Shown: in pieces, positions 43,070 to 49,977 of the stretch
Layout of the letters: each line of letters opens with the position of its first letter
Numbering within the stretch: position 1 is the stretch's first letter
Notes under the pieces: model-generated
Databases searched by the model: none
The model's input: the letters and a program-made list of their open reading frames with translations, nothing else
What the model was told of the DNA's origin: nothing
Translations under genes and position numbers: made by a program
Assembly: GCA_910584385.1 (NCBI GenBank)
Contig: CAJUAK010000013.1
Span: forward strand, 1-49,977
Origin: an uncultured Alphaproteobacteria bacterium
GTDB lineage: Bacteria; Pseudomonadota; Alphaproteobacteria; RF32; CAG-239
Length of the DNA: 49,977 nucleotides
Direction of reading: 5' to 3'

Positions 43070-44035
43070 ATGCAAACAACCATAAGTAAAATTCCTTTTT
43101 CCGATATATATATCCGCCCGGATAAAACAGCTTTTGTTGCAGATAAGCATACGCCAAACGGCTTGACAATCATTGAGGCGGATGATTTTCCGGAATTTTA
43201 TGAAGCGCTTTCCATGGGTTTTGACGGAAAGAATCCATCTTATTCCATAAGTTACGACGGCAATTTTTTCCGGGTTGAAAGAAGCGTCGGCATTTGTGGC
43301 GTTCAATATTGCGCCAGAAAAATGCCCGAAAAGATTCCGCCGTTTAATACTCTTGGCTATCCGGTTGAACTAACGCAACACCTTTTGAGCTTGGCGAATG
43401 CTTCAGGCTTAATCCTTTGGTCCGGACCGACCGGGCAAGGCAAAACAACGGCCATTTCATCTTTATTACGGGAATATTTAAGCCTTGAAGGCGGATTTGC
43501 CTATACCATTGAAGACCCCACGGAACACCCGCTTGACGGCGTATATAAATCTATGCGCGGCGGCCTCGGGCTTTGCACCCAAACCCAGCCGAGGAACGGC
43601 AACTGGGGCGAGGGTTTAAAATCTGCCCTGCGTTCAAAACCGCGCTATATTTTTGTTGGGGAAATCCGCACCTCAGATACAGCGGCCGAAGTCTTGCGCG
43701 CGGCAACATCCGGACACTTGGTTTTATCAACCATTCATGCCAATAACATTACCGATGCAATTAACTCTGTCGTAAAATATGCCGCTTCTGAAAGCATGAG
43801 CGAAAGCTTGGCTTATGACCTGTTTTCCAGAGGAATGCTTGGCGTCTTGCACCAAACGCTGGCAGGCGTTACGATGAAAAAACCGTCAACGACATATTTA
43901 TTCGCCAATCCGGATAATAACAAAGGCGACCAAGTACGCGGCATTATTAAGACAGGAAAACTTAACCTCGCAACAGCGATTGAAACGCAAATGACGCGCA
44001 TGCAGCGGGGCATGAACCTTTTCCCTGAAATCTAA
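43070..44035 (+). CDS. PilT-like (retraction-type) secretion ATPase
   Basis: 321 aa from the ATG with GAGG eight bases upstream; an ATG four codons earlier is inside poor context. A short N-domain is followed by the ATPase: Walker A GPTGQGKTT near residue 119, YTIEDPTEHPL, FVGEIRTSDTAAE, and His box STIHANN. No CxxC zinc site, and the length is that of PilT/DotB proteins. The call could be pilus retraction ATPase or DotB-like. Proximity to the pilus operon favours a pilus role. Its stop overlaps the convergent gpt stop by 3-4 nt. Confidence 0.85.
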   Translation: MQTTISKIPFSDIYIRPDKTAFVADKHTPNGLTIIEADDFPEFYEALSMGFDGKNPSYSISYDGNFFRVERSVGICGVQYCARKMPEKIPPFNTLGYPVELTQHLLSLANASGLILWSGPTGQGKTTAISSLLREYLSLEGGFAYTIEDPTEHPLDGVYKSMRGGLGLCTQTQPRNGNWGEGLKSALRSKPRYIFVGEIRTSDTAAEVLRAATSGHLVLSTIHANNITDAINSVVKYAASESMSESLAYDLFSRGMLGVLHQTLAGVTMKKPSTTYLFANPDNNKGDQVRGIIKTGKLNLATAIETQMTRMQRGMNLFPEI

Positions 44036-44046
44036 TCCCAGGGAAA
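44020..44046. terminator. Hairpin across the convergent pilT-like/gpt 3' ends
   Basis: TTTCCCTG (44020-44027) pairs with CAGGGAAA (44039-44046) around both overlapping stop codons. There is no T-tract, so it may act weakly or only stabilise 3' ends. Confidence 0.35.
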
Positions 44047-44460
44047 GACGACCCAATTATCAGGAAGCGCGCGGCTGTACATATCCGGGATATCCCGCCC
44101 GGAAGGCTTGGCATATACAACAGCCAAAAAAGCTTGAGGATATTTTTGACGAAGGATTTTCAAAGTGCGCCCGCTGTCTGCCAAATCATCAACAATCAGC
44201 GTTTGGGCATCAACGTTTTCAAAACTGTTTTTTATTTCCACATCTTCATCTTTGCGTCCCGCGCTGCCATCATAGGAAACAATATTTAAAGAATCGACAT
44301 TGCGGATATCCAGTTCATAAGCCAGAATTCCCGCCGGGAGCAATCCGCCGCGGCTTATTGCGATAATGCGGTTAAAAGCCCTCTTGTTTTTTAATGAAAC
44401 AGATAATTCTTTAACGTCCCGGTGAAAATCATCCCAGGAAATATATGTTTTTTCAGTCAT
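44032..44460 (-). CDS. gpt: Xanthine (guanine) phosphoribosyltransferase
   Basis: 142 aa (E. coli Gpt has 152). The N-terminal YISWDDFHRDVKEL, IIAISRGGLLPAGILAYEL, the PRPP-binding loop LIVDDLADSGRT and a final Pro-Trp-Asp closely follow E. coli Gpt. It converts xanthine or guanine plus PRPP to the nucleotide in purine salvage. It starts three bases after the tlpA-like stop (GGAT in front of the ATG) and is probably cotranscribed with it. Confidence 0.9.
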   Translation of the reverse strand: MTEKTYISWDDFHRDVKELSVSLKNKRAFNRIIAISRGGLLPAGILAYELDIRNVDSLNIVSYDGSAGRKDEDVEIKNSFENVDAQTLIVDDLADSGRTLKILRQKYPQAFLAVVYAKPSGRDIPDMYSRALPDNWVVFPWD

Positions 44461-44463
44461 TTT

Positions 44464-44997
44464 TTATCCGTGTTGTGCCTTGATTTTATAAATATACTCC
44501 GCAACATCATCATTATCCCAATTGATGCTGCCGCGAATACGCCCGATTTCCTTACCTTGCCGGTTAATTAAAACCGTATTGGGCGAAGTGAAAATGCCTA
44601 AATCTTCCGCAACCATCCCTTTTTCGTCGGAATAATATTCCAAATCAGGCGCGTCGTATTTTTCCAGAAAGCGTTTTTGTTCGCCGGTGCCGTTCCATTC
44701 GCTGGCTTTTGACAGCAAAATGACGCGAATCCCGTCATTTTTAACTTTGCTTGCATATTCATTAAGTTCATCCAATTCTTTTACGCATGGCGCACAATAC
44801 CTTGACCAAAGCACCAAAACGACAAAATCCCCTTTGAAATCGGCCATCGTCAGCTTTTGTCCGGTTGGCGAATAAAACGGGCGCGCGGGAAATTTGCGCG
44901 GTTCTTCATAAATGTTCACATAATCAGAATCCGCCGCCATCGCGGTTATCGGAAATATTGCAGCAAAAACAAGAAAAAAAACGATTTTTTTGAACAT
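44464..44997 (-). CDS. TlpA-like exported thiol:disulfide oxidoreductase
   Basis: 177 aa. Signal peptide ~1-21 (AMA-A), then a thioredoxin fold with active site CAPC preceded by LWSRY, cis-Pro region near TSPNTVLINRQG, and an N-terminal strand FYSPTGQKLTMADFKGDF typical of TlpA/ResA. It acts in the periplasm in reducing cysteines, often for cytochrome maturation. It is divergent from the small lipoprotein gene. Confidence 0.88.
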   Translation of the reverse strand: MFKKIVFFLVFAAIFPITAMAADSDYVNIYEEPRKFPARPFYSPTGQKLTMADFKGDFVVLVLWSRYCAPCVKELDELNEYASKVKNDGIRVILLSKASEWNGTGEQKRFLEKYDAPDLEYYSDEKGMVAEDLGIFTSPNTVLINRQGKEIGRIRGSINWDNDDVAEYIYKIKAQHG

Positions 44998-45071
44998 ACA
45001 GCAAGCCTTTAATGGTTACTTAACGCTTGGAAGTATATTATTGTTGTCATGATAAGTAAAGGGGAGAATGC

Positions 45072-45206
45072 ATGAAAAGAAAACATTTGCTCATAACAAT
45101 TATATCTATATTTTCGCTGGCGCTTTTTCTCAACGCCTGCGGCAAAGTTTCCAAACCCGTGCCTTATGAAGGAAGCGGATATCCCCATTCATACCCACGC
45201 CGCTGA
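45072..45206 (+). CDS. 44-aa LptM-like small lipoprotein
   Basis: Too short for usual gene callers but well supported: GGGGAG upstream, ATG, hydrophobic ISIFSLALFL, lipobox-like LNAC at 20-23, then GKVSKPVPYEGSGYPHSYP. The Pro/Tyr/Gly-rich mature tail is the pattern of LptM/YifL-type lipoproteins found next to argH and lysA in many Alphaproteobacteria. LptM assists maturation of the LPS translocon LptD, but whether this one does so is unknown. The VWA gene begins 17 bases later. Confidence 0.75.
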   Translation: MKRKHLLITIISIFSLALFLNACGKVSKPVPYEGSGYPHSYPRR

Positions 45207-45223
45207 TATAACGGAGAATCCTA

Positions 45224-45910
45224 ATGCTCGATGATGAAAAATTTGCCGAAGAAATGATTCCTTATGTGGAATTTGCCGATAATGCCAATGAACGGACGCC
45301 CTGCGTTTTGGTCTTGGATTGTTCAGGCTCCATGCGCGGCGAACCGATAAAACAGCTTAACGCCGGCTTAAAAGCTCTTGAAAAAGAGCTCAAAGAAGAC
45401 ATTGATGCCAGCTCGCGCGTCCAGCTTCTGATTATTAAAGCCTTTGGCAAAGACGAGGCTAAAGTTTCCTCCGACTGGATAGATGCCATGAACTTTACCG
45501 CACCGGAAATGGAAGCCGGCGGCCTGACCCCTCTCGGCAAAGCAATGGAACTCGCCCTCCAAAAAATAGAAGAGCAAAAATGCCTTTATGACAGCTGCGG
45601 CATCACGTCTAAAAGGCCTTGGATATTTTTAATCAGCGATGGCGAACCCACAGATTATGATTGGGAACAAATTGCAGAAAAGTGCCGTTATGCCCAGCAA
45701 AACAAAAAGGTTGTCGTCCATGCCGTCGGCACTCAGGATGCCAACCTTGACAAGCTTGCAAAATTTTCACTGATGAGCCCCAAAAGGCTGACAGGACTTA
45801 AATTTACCGAGTTCTTCCTCTGGTTGAGCCGCAGCGTTTCCTGCATTTCAAAAGCCGCGCCGAACATTCCGGATTTACTAGAAGATACGGGCGATTGGGA
45901 TGAAAAATAA
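45224..45910 (+). CDS. TerY-like von Willebrand A domain protein
   Basis: 228 aa covering a single VWA domain. The metal-ion-dependent adhesion site is intact: VLDCSGSMRGEPI (DxSxS), a Thr in GGLTPLGKAM, and Asp in FLISDGEPTDYD. SMRGEPIKQLNAGLKAL is characteristic of TerY/YegL. With the next two genes it forms the TerY-P triad (VWA, PP2C, kinase; E. coli yegL-yegK-yegI). The VWA is thought to be an adaptor or target whose phosphorylation is controlled by the pair. It overlaps the PP2C gene by 11 nt. Confidence 0.9.
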   Translation: MLDDEKFAEEMIPYVEFADNANERTPCVLVLDCSGSMRGEPIKQLNAGLKALEKELKEDIDASSRVQLLIIKAFGKDEAKVSSDWIDAMNFTAPEMEAGGLTPLGKAMELALQKIEEQKCLYDSCGITSKRPWIFLISDGEPTDYDWEQIAEKCRYAQQNKKVVVHAVGTQDANLDKLAKFSLMSPKRLTGLKFTEFFLWLSRSVSCISKAAPNIPDLLEDTGDWDEK

Positions 45911-46643
45911 GCGTCTGAAAATCAGAACCGTTGCCGCCAGCGTACAGGGAAGCATGCATAAACATATCGGGCTGCCCTGCCAAGATTATTACGCCTATTC
46001 TGCGCAGGGGAAAAATTATATTGCCGTTGTTTCTGACGGCGCAGGCTCTGCAAAATTTGGCAAAATCGGTGCAAGAACCGTTTGCGAGACGCTTGTCGAC
46101 CTTTTGAAAAACGCCCCTTTTTCAAAAGCGGAGGAAAAAATACGCCTGGCGATTAGCGTTGCACGGAAAAAACTTGAACGCCACCGCCTGAATAAAAAAG
46201 ACATTAACGCTTTTGCCGCAACCTTGGTCGGAGTTTTATACAACAACCGGAAGGGATTATTCTTTCATATCGGCGATGGCGCGGCTATCGCGCTGCACAA
46301 TCCCGAAGGAACGGATTTTACGGCCTCCCGCCCTGAAAACGGCATTTATAGCTGCGAAACATATTTTTATACACAAAGCGACTGGGAACAAAACCTGCGT
46401 TTTCATAAGTTTGACAATGCCCAAAACCTTTTTCTGATGAGCGACGGGCTGACAAATTTTTCATTCAGCAATGATTTCAACCAATTGGAAAAAGGGTTTA
46501 TTCAGCCGATTAACAATTTTTTGCGCCAGGAAAAAAACCGCGCCAAAGCGGCAAAGGCGCTCGAAAACACGCTCAACACACCCAAAGCGCAAAACCTGAA
46601 CACGGATGACAAAACATTGCTCTGGGTGGGAATCGAGGAATAG
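45900..46643 (+). CDS. PP2C-type Ser/Thr phosphatase (YegK-like)
   Basis: 247 aa, cytoplasmic. PP2C motifs are AVVSDGAGSAKFGKIGA (metal-binding Asp), AFAATLVGV, FHIGDGAAIAL and LFLMSDGL, with a late Asp in TDDKTLLWV. It would reverse phosphorylation by the adjoining kinase. Downstream kinase start is one base after its stop. Confidence 0.9.
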   Translation: MKNKRLKIRTVAASVQGSMHKHIGLPCQDYYAYSAQGKNYIAVVSDGAGSAKFGKIGARTVCETLVDLLKNAPFSKAEEKIRLAISVARKKLERHRLNKKDINAFAATLVGVLYNNRKGLFFHIGDGAAIALHNPEGTDFTASRPENGIYSCETYFYTQSDWEQNLRFHKFDNAQNLFLMSDGLTNFSFSNDFNQLEKGFIQPINNFLRQEKNRAKAAKALENTLNTPKAQNLNTDDKTLLWVGIEE

Positions 46644-46644
46644 C

Positions 46645-48111
46645 ATGCCGGAAGAAAGCATTATTTACAACGTTGTATACAGTGATGGAACTTCAGGCAA
46701 GGCAGAGCTTGGAGAACTCATTAACCGCGGCGGCGCAGCCGGAAAAATTTATCTTAACAACTCCAGCCCCAACAGCGTGGCCAAAATCTTCCATAACAAA
46801 AATAAAAGCAGCACCAACCGGAAAAAGCTGGAATCAATGCTACTCAACCGCCCGAAGTTTGCGCCTTTGGTTAAAGACGGCGTTGAATATGCGCAAATCG
46901 CCTGGCCGGAAGCCATCTTAGAAGATGACGAAGGCTTTTGCGTGGGCTACCTCATGCCGTTTATAAAAATGAACGAGGCTGTTTCCCTTGACCATCTTAT
47001 GCAGAAGGCTACCAGAAAAAAACTTAAGCTTACGGAAAATTATGCCCATCGCATTTTTGCGGCTTACAATATGGCGGCCATGGTTACGGCCTTGCATAAA
47101 TGCGGGCATTATATTGTTGACCTTAAGCCGTCAAATGTCTTTGTTTATAAAGAAAATATGATGGTGGCCATGGTCGATTGCGACGGATTTTCCATTCAGG
47201 GCGAGCGCAGCCGCTATCCGGCAGAATTTGTCAGCGAAGAATATATCTATCCCGAAGGCATGGCGCAAGGCTGTGATGAAATGGGCGAAGAACAGGACAA
47301 ATTCGCTATGGCGGTTATTATTTTTAAGCTCTTAAATAACGGCATCCACCCCTTTTCAGGGGTTCCGCGCAAGGCTGACGGTGAAATGCTGACAATCCAA
47401 AACCGCATTGAAAGGTATCATTATGCTTACGGTTTGTGGCCGGACACTTACCAATCACCGGCACCTTACAGCATCCATGAATATTTTGACAAGAAAACGC
47501 TTGAAATGTTTGAACGGGCTTTTACCAAAAGCGGAAACCGCCCAACGGCTTACGAATGGCAGGAACATTTATGGAAGCTTCTGCACAGCCTGAAAGACTG
47601 CAAAAAGAACCACGACCATGTTTATTTCACATCCAAGGGCTGCGGCCTGTGCATGAGCGAGGAAAAATTTGCGGCAGACATGCTGCGGATAAAAAGGCAA
47701 AAAGAAACGCCCGAAACAATCCGCGGCGTGGAAGTATCGGAACTGCTTGCCGAACAGGTTGAAAAAAAGAAAGCCGAAGCCAATGCTCTAAATAACAAAG
47801 TTCAGAATATCACAATTGCCCTTATCGGCGCCTATCTTCTGTTTTTTGGATTGCTTTATAAGATTTTGAGCAGCTTTTCCGATTATGTCATCGGTTTAGG
47901 GCTGGGACTGCAGGGCATATTTTTTACGCTGGTTATGGCCGCGATTTATTACACGCTGAGAAAATATGAAAATAAAATCCCGCTGTTGCAAAAATACGGA
48001 CTGCCGCAAATGCTTATGGTTTACGCCTTTATATGCATTATAACCGCGCTTATTTCCATTAACCGAATACCGGGAAGCATTTTTCATCTGGCGGGGCTGC
48101 CCGGAGAATAA
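46645..48111 (+). CDS. YegI-like membrane-anchored Ser/Thr protein kinase
   Basis: 488 aa from the ATG with GAGGA five bases upstream. The kinase domain spans ~20-320. The glycine loop is degenerate (INRGGAAGKIYL), the ATP Lys is in VAKIFH, the catalytic loop reads IVDLKPSN near residue 156 (His-Arg of HRD replaced), and the metal loop is DCDGF instead of DFG. These variations are usual for YegI-type kinases. A short Cys/His ribbon follows (HDHVYF, CGLC), then a coil and three transmembrane helices (~389-480). It completes the TerY-P triad. Confidence 0.88.
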   Translation: MPEESIIYNVVYSDGTSGKAELGELINRGGAAGKIYLNNSSPNSVAKIFHNKNKSSTNRKKLESMLLNRPKFAPLVKDGVEYAQIAWPEAILEDDEGFCVGYLMPFIKMNEAVSLDHLMQKATRKKLKLTENYAHRIFAAYNMAAMVTALHKCGHYIVDLKPSNVFVYKENMMVAMVDCDGFSIQGERSRYPAEFVSEEYIYPEGMAQGCDEMGEEQDKFAMAVIIFKLLNNGIHPFSGVPRKADGEMLTIQNRIERYHYAYGLWPDTYQSPAPYSIHEYFDKKTLEMFERAFTKSGNRPTAYEWQEHLWKLLHSLKDCKKNHDHVYFTSKGCGLCMSEEKFAADMLRIKRQKETPETIRGVEVSELLAEQVEKKKAEANALNNKVQNITIALIGAYLLFFGLLYKILSSFSDYVIGLGLGLQGIFFTLVMAAIYYTLRKYENKIPLLQKYGLPQMLMVYAFICIITALISINRIPGSIFHLAGLPGE

Positions 48112-48196
48112 AACTCTGGAAATTCTGAAAAAAATCTCTACAAATTTAAATTTTTGTGTTATAAGGGCATAAAATTAATCAGTAGAGGAAAAAAAA

Positions 48197-49585
48197 TTGA
48201 AAAATCTTAATCCGATTGTGATTTCCGGAAAGGAAGTCTTGCCGTTAATCGAAGGCGGGAAAGGAATTAACGGAAGCGACGGGCGCAGCTCCGGCGCTTG
48301 GGCCAAAGAAAACTGCGTCGGGACTTTTTCCGGCGTCAGCCCTGACTGCTATGATTCCTTTGGAAATGTCATCATTGAAAAATTTAACGCCAAAGCGCGC
48401 AAAGAACGCCATGAAGAAATGGTTGAATATGCCATCAAAGGCGGCATTGCCCAGGCTCAGGTTGCACATGAGATTTCTAACGGAAACGGGCGAATCCATA
48501 TGAACATGCTTTGGGAACTTGCTGATTCGCAAAGGATCCTTACCGGCGTTTTAGAAAAAGCCAAGGGATTGATTAACGGCGTTACCTGCGGTGCAGGGCT
48601 GCCTTACCATCTTGGCGAATTGGCTTCCAAGTTTGGCGTTTACTATTATCCGATTGTATCATCGGCAAGGGCTTTTCAGGTTCTTTGGAAAAGGGCCTAT
48701 AACCGCTTTGTCGAATATTTGGGCGGCGTTGTATATGAAGACCCTTGGCTGGCCGGCGGACATAACGGACTTTCCAATGCCGAAGACCCGACCAAACCGC
48801 AAACACCCTATATGCGGTTGGTTGAATTGCGCAAGGTAATGAATTCTCTCGGTTTGCAGGAACGCCCGATTATTTTGGCCGGCGGCGTCTGGTCTTTAAA
48901 TGATTGGGAGGATTATATTGATAACCCCGACATCGGCAAAATCGCCTTCCAGTTTGGCACACGCCCGATGATTACCCAAGAAAGCCCGATTTCCGACGCT
49001 TGGAAAAAAGTTATGATGCAGGTAAAAAAAGGCGATGTTATTTTGCAAAAATTCAGCCCGACAGGCTTCTTTTCTTCAGCAATCAAAAATACATTTTTGG
49101 AAAAGCTTATCCAGCGCAAAGACGGCGAGATTCAAATTTCCCACGAAGCCAATGAAGAATTTTCCCATCCTTTGGAAATAAGGGAAAATAAAACAGTATA
49201 TATCCGCCCGCAAGATGCCTCCAAGGCAGAGCAGCAGCTTTCGGCAGGATTGACGGAGATACAGGAAACGCCGGACAGTTCTGTTGTCTTCATGACAAAA
49301 GCGGATTTAAAACAAATGAAGCAAGACAGGGCGGAATGCGTCGGCTGCCTTTCACAGTGCCAGTTTTCAACTTGGTCCCAGGCTAACGGCACAACAGGGC
49401 GCCTGCCGGATCCCCGCTCTTATTGCATTCATAAAACGCTTTATGAAGTCGGACACGGCGGCAGCATTAAAGACAATTTGCTTTTTGCCGGACACCAGGT
49501 TTACCGCTTTGCAACAGATCCTCTTTATCGCAACGGCATTCCGACAGTCCGCGAATTAATCGAAAAAATAAAAAGAGGCGAATAA
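48197..49585 (+). CDS. Nitronate monooxygenase / 2-nitropropane dioxygenase-like flavoprotein
   Basis: 462 aa starting with TTG (AGAGGAAA upstream). The TIM-barrel features of the NMO family are present: INGVTCGAGLP, VSSARAFQVLWKR, the ligand-pocket-like AGGHNGLS and ILAGGVWSLNDW, and FQFGTRPMITQE, which would hold FMN. A C-terminal segment carries CVGCLSQC plus a later Cys that could bind a metal cluster, a feature not found in classic NMOs. The real substrate is unknown. It is a single gene with its own promoter region and a terminator right after. Confidence 0.82.
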   Translation: MKNLNPIVISGKEVLPLIEGGKGINGSDGRSSGAWAKENCVGTFSGVSPDCYDSFGNVIIEKFNAKARKERHEEMVEYAIKGGIAQAQVAHEISNGNGRIHMNMLWELADSQRILTGVLEKAKGLINGVTCGAGLPYHLGELASKFGVYYYPIVSSARAFQVLWKRAYNRFVEYLGGVVYEDPWLAGGHNGLSNAEDPTKPQTPYMRLVELRKVMNSLGLQERPIILAGGVWSLNDWEDYIDNPDIGKIAFQFGTRPMITQESPISDAWKKVMMQVKKGDVILQKFSPTGFFSSAIKNTFLEKLIQRKDGEIQISHEANEEFSHPLEIRENKTVYIRPQDASKAEQQLSAGLTEIQETPDSSVVFMTKADLKQMKQDRAECVGCLSQCQFSTWSQANGTTGRLPDPRSYCIHKTLYEVGHGGSIKDNLLFAGHQVYRFATDPLYRNGIPTVRELIEKIKRGE

Positions 49586-49586
49586 A

Positions 49587-49620
49587 AACAAAAAAGGTTC
49601 CGTAAGGAGCCTTTTTTGTT
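49587..49620. terminator. Bidirectional rho-independent terminator
   Basis: A 15-bp stem (49587-49601 with 49606-49620, one G-T pair), a 4-base loop GTAA and A6/T6 arms. It ends both the NMO-like gene (+) and the autotransporter fragment (-). Confidence 0.92.
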
Positions 49621-49621
49621 T

Positions 49622-49975
49622 TTAGAAGGCATAGCTGACGCCGATGTTAAAGCTTGTGGCATGATAATCGCTGCCAAAGGCCTGGCTGATGTTGCCATAT
49701 AAAGCCCAACCATTGTCCATATCTAAGCTGCCCCCAGCCTCTATCCGGCCATAAGTCATATCCTTGAGGCTGTCTACTTTGTCAAGTCCCGTGATTGCAA
49801 CCTTGCCTTCTCCCATGTTATGGACGATTGCCGGTTTCAGGTATAACTTGCCTATCCCGTTATCAAGCTTGATATTCTTTTCCGCTTTTAAGTATAACTC
49901 CGCTTCCAGATTCGATACATCGTCATACTTCGCACTCTTCCCATATCTGTCATGGATATCATCATACTTTAATCC
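49622..49975 (-). CDS. C-terminal fragment of autotransporter-type beta-barrel protein (5' partial, paralogue of the left-edge gene)
   Basis: The frame is open to the right window edge; ~117 residues are visible. The first ~82 match the left-edge fragment with only two replacements (Arg/Lys and Thr/Lys). The last ~35 differ more (for example SLDMDNGWALYGNISQ) while keeping the terminal SYAF barrel signature. Most DNA differences in the conserved part are silent, so both copies are maintained genes rather than an assembly mirror. The surface role depends on a passenger outside the window. Confidence 0.7.
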   Translation of the reverse strand, partial: GLKYDDIHDRYGKSAKYDDVSNLEAELYLKAEKNIKLDNGIGKLYLKPAIVHNMGEGKVAITGLDKVDSLKDMTYGRIEAGGSLDMDNGWALYGNISQAFGSDYHATSFNIGVSYAF

Positions 49976-49977
49976 CG
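49727..49977 (-). repeat. Right arm of window-flanking inverted repeat
   Basis: Reverse complement of positions 1-251 at roughly 95% identity, ending on the same base. See the left arm. Confidence 0.9.

Noticed and set aside
1..49977. CRISPR array, tRNA or insertion sequence
   Set aside because: Repeats seen are coding and in frame; intergenic gaps are too short or show no cloverleaf, and no transposase motif was found.

Overview
This 50 kb window looks like a piece of a moderately low-GC alphaproteobacterial chromosome, probably from an uncultured host-associated lineage. The taxonomic hint is indirect. A TlpA-like thioredoxin sits beside a tiny LptM-type lipoprotein, a neighbourhood that in many Alphaproteobacteria surrounds argH. 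The two VirB8 paralogues recall Rickettsiales rvh systems, and the SPOR domain on VirB9 has an alphaproteobacterial look. Genes are tightly packed, with many 1-14 nt overlaps, good Shine-Dalgarno sites and several TTG/GTG starts.

Layout. (i) Both ends lie inside the same autotransporter-type beta-barrel gene family in opposite orientation, forming a ~250 bp, ~95% identical inverted repeat. (ii) 0.4-31.0 kb, minus strand, is one long type IV secretion (T4SS) locus in canonical virB2-to-virB11 order: virB2, a second VirB2-like protein, a 1281-aa protein with an embedded VirB2-like hairpin, virB3, virB4, six exported coiled-coil proteins in the virB5/virB6 slot, virB8, a virB7-like lipoprotein, a second virB8, virB9 with a SPOR tail, two giant repeat proteins, and virB11. 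The giant proteins together resemble one VirB10/CagY/DotG-like subunit divided into a membrane-anchored half and a Sec-exported half that carries the VirB10 core. No VirB6, VirD4 or VirB1 is visible. (iii) 31.35-41.5 kb, plus strand, diverges from a ~320 bp intergenic region. It is an R64/TcpQ-type type IVb pilus operon: OmpA-like protein, PilL/TcpQ lipoprotein, PilN secretin, PilO, PilP, PilQ ATPase, PilR and a PilS-like pilin fold without a visible prepilin-peptidase site. A PilT-like ATPase follows at 43.1 kb, after an LtaS-type phosphotransferase on the other strand. (iv) 44.0-45.2 kb holds gpt, tlpA and a small lipoprotein gene. (v) 45.2-48.1 kb is a TerY-P triad: VWA protein, PP2C phosphatase and membrane-anchored Ser/Thr kinase. 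(vi) A nitronate monooxygenase-like gene and a strong bidirectional terminator precede the right-hand autotransporter fragment.

How it may work together (inference). The T4SS builds an envelope-spanning channel whose reach is greatly extended by ~17-aa 'DG..G..IG' repeats and by Ala-rich coiled-coil subunits. Embedded terminators could set pilin-like subunits at a different dose from the machinery. The divergent IVb pilus could provide attachment. The combination recalls IncI/R64 plasmids, which pair a T4SS with a PilL-V pilus, but here the T4SS is VirB-like and the flanking genes look chromosomal. I saw no tRNA, rRNA, insertion sequence or CRISPR array.
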